Source: Haloplasmatales bacterium 4B (GTDB taxonomy: Bacteria; Bacillota_I; Bacilli_A; Haloplasmatales; Haloplasmataceae). From it: 40,336 bases of DNA. Position 1 is the stretch's first letter. Each line of letters begins with the position of its first letter. Below, in pieces: positions 38,963 to 40,336 of the stretch. The position numbers were made by a program, and so were the translations under genes. The notes under the pieces were generated by a model. It saw only the letters and a list, made by a program, of their open reading frames with translations, was not told the DNA's origin and did not search any database. The stretch lies in the NCBI GenBank assembly GCA_003586005.1, contig NSKI01000020.1, forward strand, positions 1 to 40,336, read 5' to 3'.

Positions 38963-39196
38963 GTGGATAAAGATCAATTAGCTAAAGATTGGTTAAAAAC
39001 TAAAAATTCAAGAGTATTCTTTCCATTTAGGTTGTCTTTATTAGGTTGTTTTTTTATTTTATTTATTGAATTTAATTTATTATTATTAGTGATTTATATC
39101 GTTATAGTTATAATGCTTAATATGTATGGACGATACAGAAAAAAAGAAAATGAGAAACTATATCAAACTTTAATCACCAAGGAGAGTGATTTATAA
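38963..39196 (+). CDS. Small membrane protein before the fibre
   Basis: 77 aa from GTG at 38963, with AGAGGGAGTTGATTTGA upstream. Charged N-terminus, hydrophobic stretch of about 33 residues (LLGCFFILFIEFNLLLLVIY and on; two short helices) and charged C-terminus (RYRKKENEKLYQTL). Holin or infection-related membrane protein are possible. It lies directly before the fibre gene. Confidence 0.55.
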   Translation: MDKDQLAKDWLKTKNSRVFFPFRLSLLGCFFILFIEFNLLLLVIYIVIVIMLNMYGRYRKKENEKLYQTLITKESDL

Positions 39197-39197
39197 A

Positions 39198-40336
39198 ATG
39201 TTTATACATTTAAATAGTGATGGAACAATAGCAAAAGTTATTGGGAGTCGAGCTTTTAAAAAGAGTAATGGAGTAAATACCATCGCTCTTTTTGCGCCTT
39301 TTTCAAAAGAATCTAGTGTATTAATTAACTTTTTAAAACCAGATGGAATTATATATACAGGAATAACTCGGTGGCAAGAATTTGTTCTAACTGAAGGACT
39401 TAATTTGTGGACTTGTCAAGTTAATTCTAACGTCACCGAGATTGCAGGACGAGTAGACATCGCAATAGAAATTAGGTCAACAACAGATGACGGAATAGAA
39501 GTAACAACATCAGCGTTGACATACATTACAGTAGAAGAATCAATTGGTAGTGGGTTAGACACAGAGCCGATCGATGAATATTTAGATTTAGCGAATGCTG
39601 CGTTATCAACAGCACAAACAGCAACAATAAAAAACACTGAACAAGATGTAAGATTAGATGTTGCTGAAACTACAATAGACGGTTTAATTAGTACAGTTAC
39701 TTACACAGCTGCTACTGGAGTTTTGGCATTCGCCAAATCAGACGGAACTATGGTGAATATAGATTTGCCTTTGGAATTAATTATTGAAACTGGAACATAT
39801 GATTCAGCTAACAGAGATTTGGTTTTGAATTTAGCGAACGGTCAAATAATTACAATCCCAGTTGATGACATATTTAGTCCGGTCGAAGCGTTAGAAACCA
39901 GAGTAGATAATATTGAAATAAAAAATACTGAACAGGATAACACTATTTTAATAAATCAAAACAACATGTTAAAAAAAGATGGCTCAGTTCCTTTAGATGA
40001 AGGGTATGAACCATATTTACCTAAACATATAGCGGATGTTAAATTTGTTCAAGACGCCATCCTGGGAGTAACGGGACAAGATTTATCTAATATAGTAACT
40101 CCAACGCAATTAGCAGCTGCAGTTGATCCCGTCATAGCAGACTTGAGCACACTCGAGGGTGAATTCGACATTCATAATCACGATATGTCGTATGAGCCTA
40201 AAAATACTAATATTCAAACACACATTTCAAGTGTCGCTAATCCTCATGTGGTCACCAAAGCACAAGTAGGATTAGGAAGTGTAAATAATTGGGCGCCTGC
40301 AAGCCAAGCAGAGGCAGAGGCAGGAACATCATCTAT
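39198..40336 (+). CDS. Tail fibre / receptor-binding protein, N-terminal part (continues at base 1)
   Basis: ATG at 39198 follows a GGAGAG site. The frame stays open to the window end and continues in phase at base 1 to the stop at 711, giving a circular-map protein of about 571 aa. The first ~110 residues look like the BppU N-terminal domain that anchors fibres to Gram-positive phage baseplates. Then come heptad-like stretches in which the motif IKNTEQD occurs at two places, suggesting trimeric coiled coils, and a shaft leading into the NPH-V repeats. It follows a small membrane protein gene in the late operon. The receptor-binding role is inferred from order and repeat type. Confidence is high for a structural fibre, moderate for the BppU assignment. 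Confidence 0.85.
   Translation, partial: MFIHLNSDGTIAKVIGSRAFKKSNGVNTIALFAPFSKESSVLINFLKPDGIIYTGITRWQEFVLTEGLNLWTCQVNSNVTEIAGRVDIAIEIRSTTDDGIEVTTSALTYITVEESIGSGLDTEPIDEYLDLANAALSTAQTATIKNTEQDVRLDVAETTIDGLISTVTYTAATGVLAFAKSDGTMVNIDLPLELIIETGTYDSANRDLVLNLANGQIITIPVDDIFSPVEALETRVDNIEIKNTEQDNTILINQNNMLKKDGSVPLDEGYEPYLPKHIADVKFVQDAILGVTGQDLSNIVTPTQLAAAVDPVIADLSTLEGEFDIHNHDMSYEPKNTNIQTHISSVANPHVVTKAQVGLGSVNNWAPASQAEAEAGTSS
40203..40336. repeat. Terminal direct repeat (right copy)
   Basis: Second copy of bases 1-134. A circular map excludes one copy. The exact identity over 134 bases contrasts with the diverged 162-bp internal fibre repeats nearby, so the overlap is not explained by those repeats. 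Confidence 0.95.

Overview
The window is one complete circular, temperate, tailed-phage genome of about 40.2 kb. Bases 1-134 are repeated exactly at 40203-40336, so the contig closes on itself and the tail-fibre gene runs through the join. The DNA is very AT-rich, genes carry strong AGGAGG-type ribosome sites, Trp is TGG and TGA is used as a stop. A low-GC Firmicutes or Mollicutes-like host with the standard code fits. The presumed attP carries the last 22 bases of a tmRNA-like gene (10231-10252), so the phage probably integrates into host ssrA.

Layout. 27.6-39.2 kb plus 39198->711 (+): packaging, head and a strikingly short tail module (small and large terminase, SPP1-like portal, minor head protein, scaffold, major capsid, connectors, probable tail tube, a 145-aa protein where a tape measure would be expected, a 770-aa tail hub, fibre). 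0.7-3.8 kb (+): fibre chaperone, three membrane proteins and small unknowns; no endolysin is recognisable. 3.8-4.74 kb (+): a self-contained 'moron' (promoter, secreted or anchored protein, terminator). 4.7-6.15 kb (-): an accessory operon (54-aa protein, then a type II hammerhead ribozyme, an ADP-ribosyltransferase-like protein, an HTH protein, a small membrane protein). 6.3-7.9 kb (-): a plasmid-type partition operon (ParM-like actin plus ribbon-helix-helix partner), divergent from an HTH regulator and an FtsK/SpoIIIE-like translocase operon (8.0-10.1 kb, +); both share palindromic operators (ATTCACAAAGTGAAT). 10.1-10.34 kb: attP. 10.34-13.15 kb (-): lysogeny operon (CI-like repressor, TerB_N protein, ImmA/IrrE protease, integrase). 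13.15-13.39 kb: switch region with six TTCA-N7-TGAA operators and divergent promoters. 13.39-26.4 kb (+): early region (Cro-like, putative excisionase, antirepressor, SbcC/Rad50-like ATPase, RecT, metallo-beta-lactamase-fold protein, DnaD-like initiator, PcfK/PcfJ pair, SSB, ArpU-like late regulator), interrupted by two reverse-strand genes and a probable small RNA (14736-14820, -). 26.4-27.6 kb: late control region and DNA methyltransferase.

Together the genes describe a phage with two ways to persist: integration (integrase, attP, CI/ImmA control) and plasmid-like maintenance (actin-type partition and a DNA pump). The best candidates for undescribed biology are the pseudoknotted type II hammerhead ribozyme that splits a phage accessory operon, the partition/translocase module under one operator set, the small RNA behind the antirepressor operon, and the reduced tail with no visible lysis enzyme. 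No gene-free stretch exceeds 300 bases; all intergenic regions of 190-250 bases are described below.
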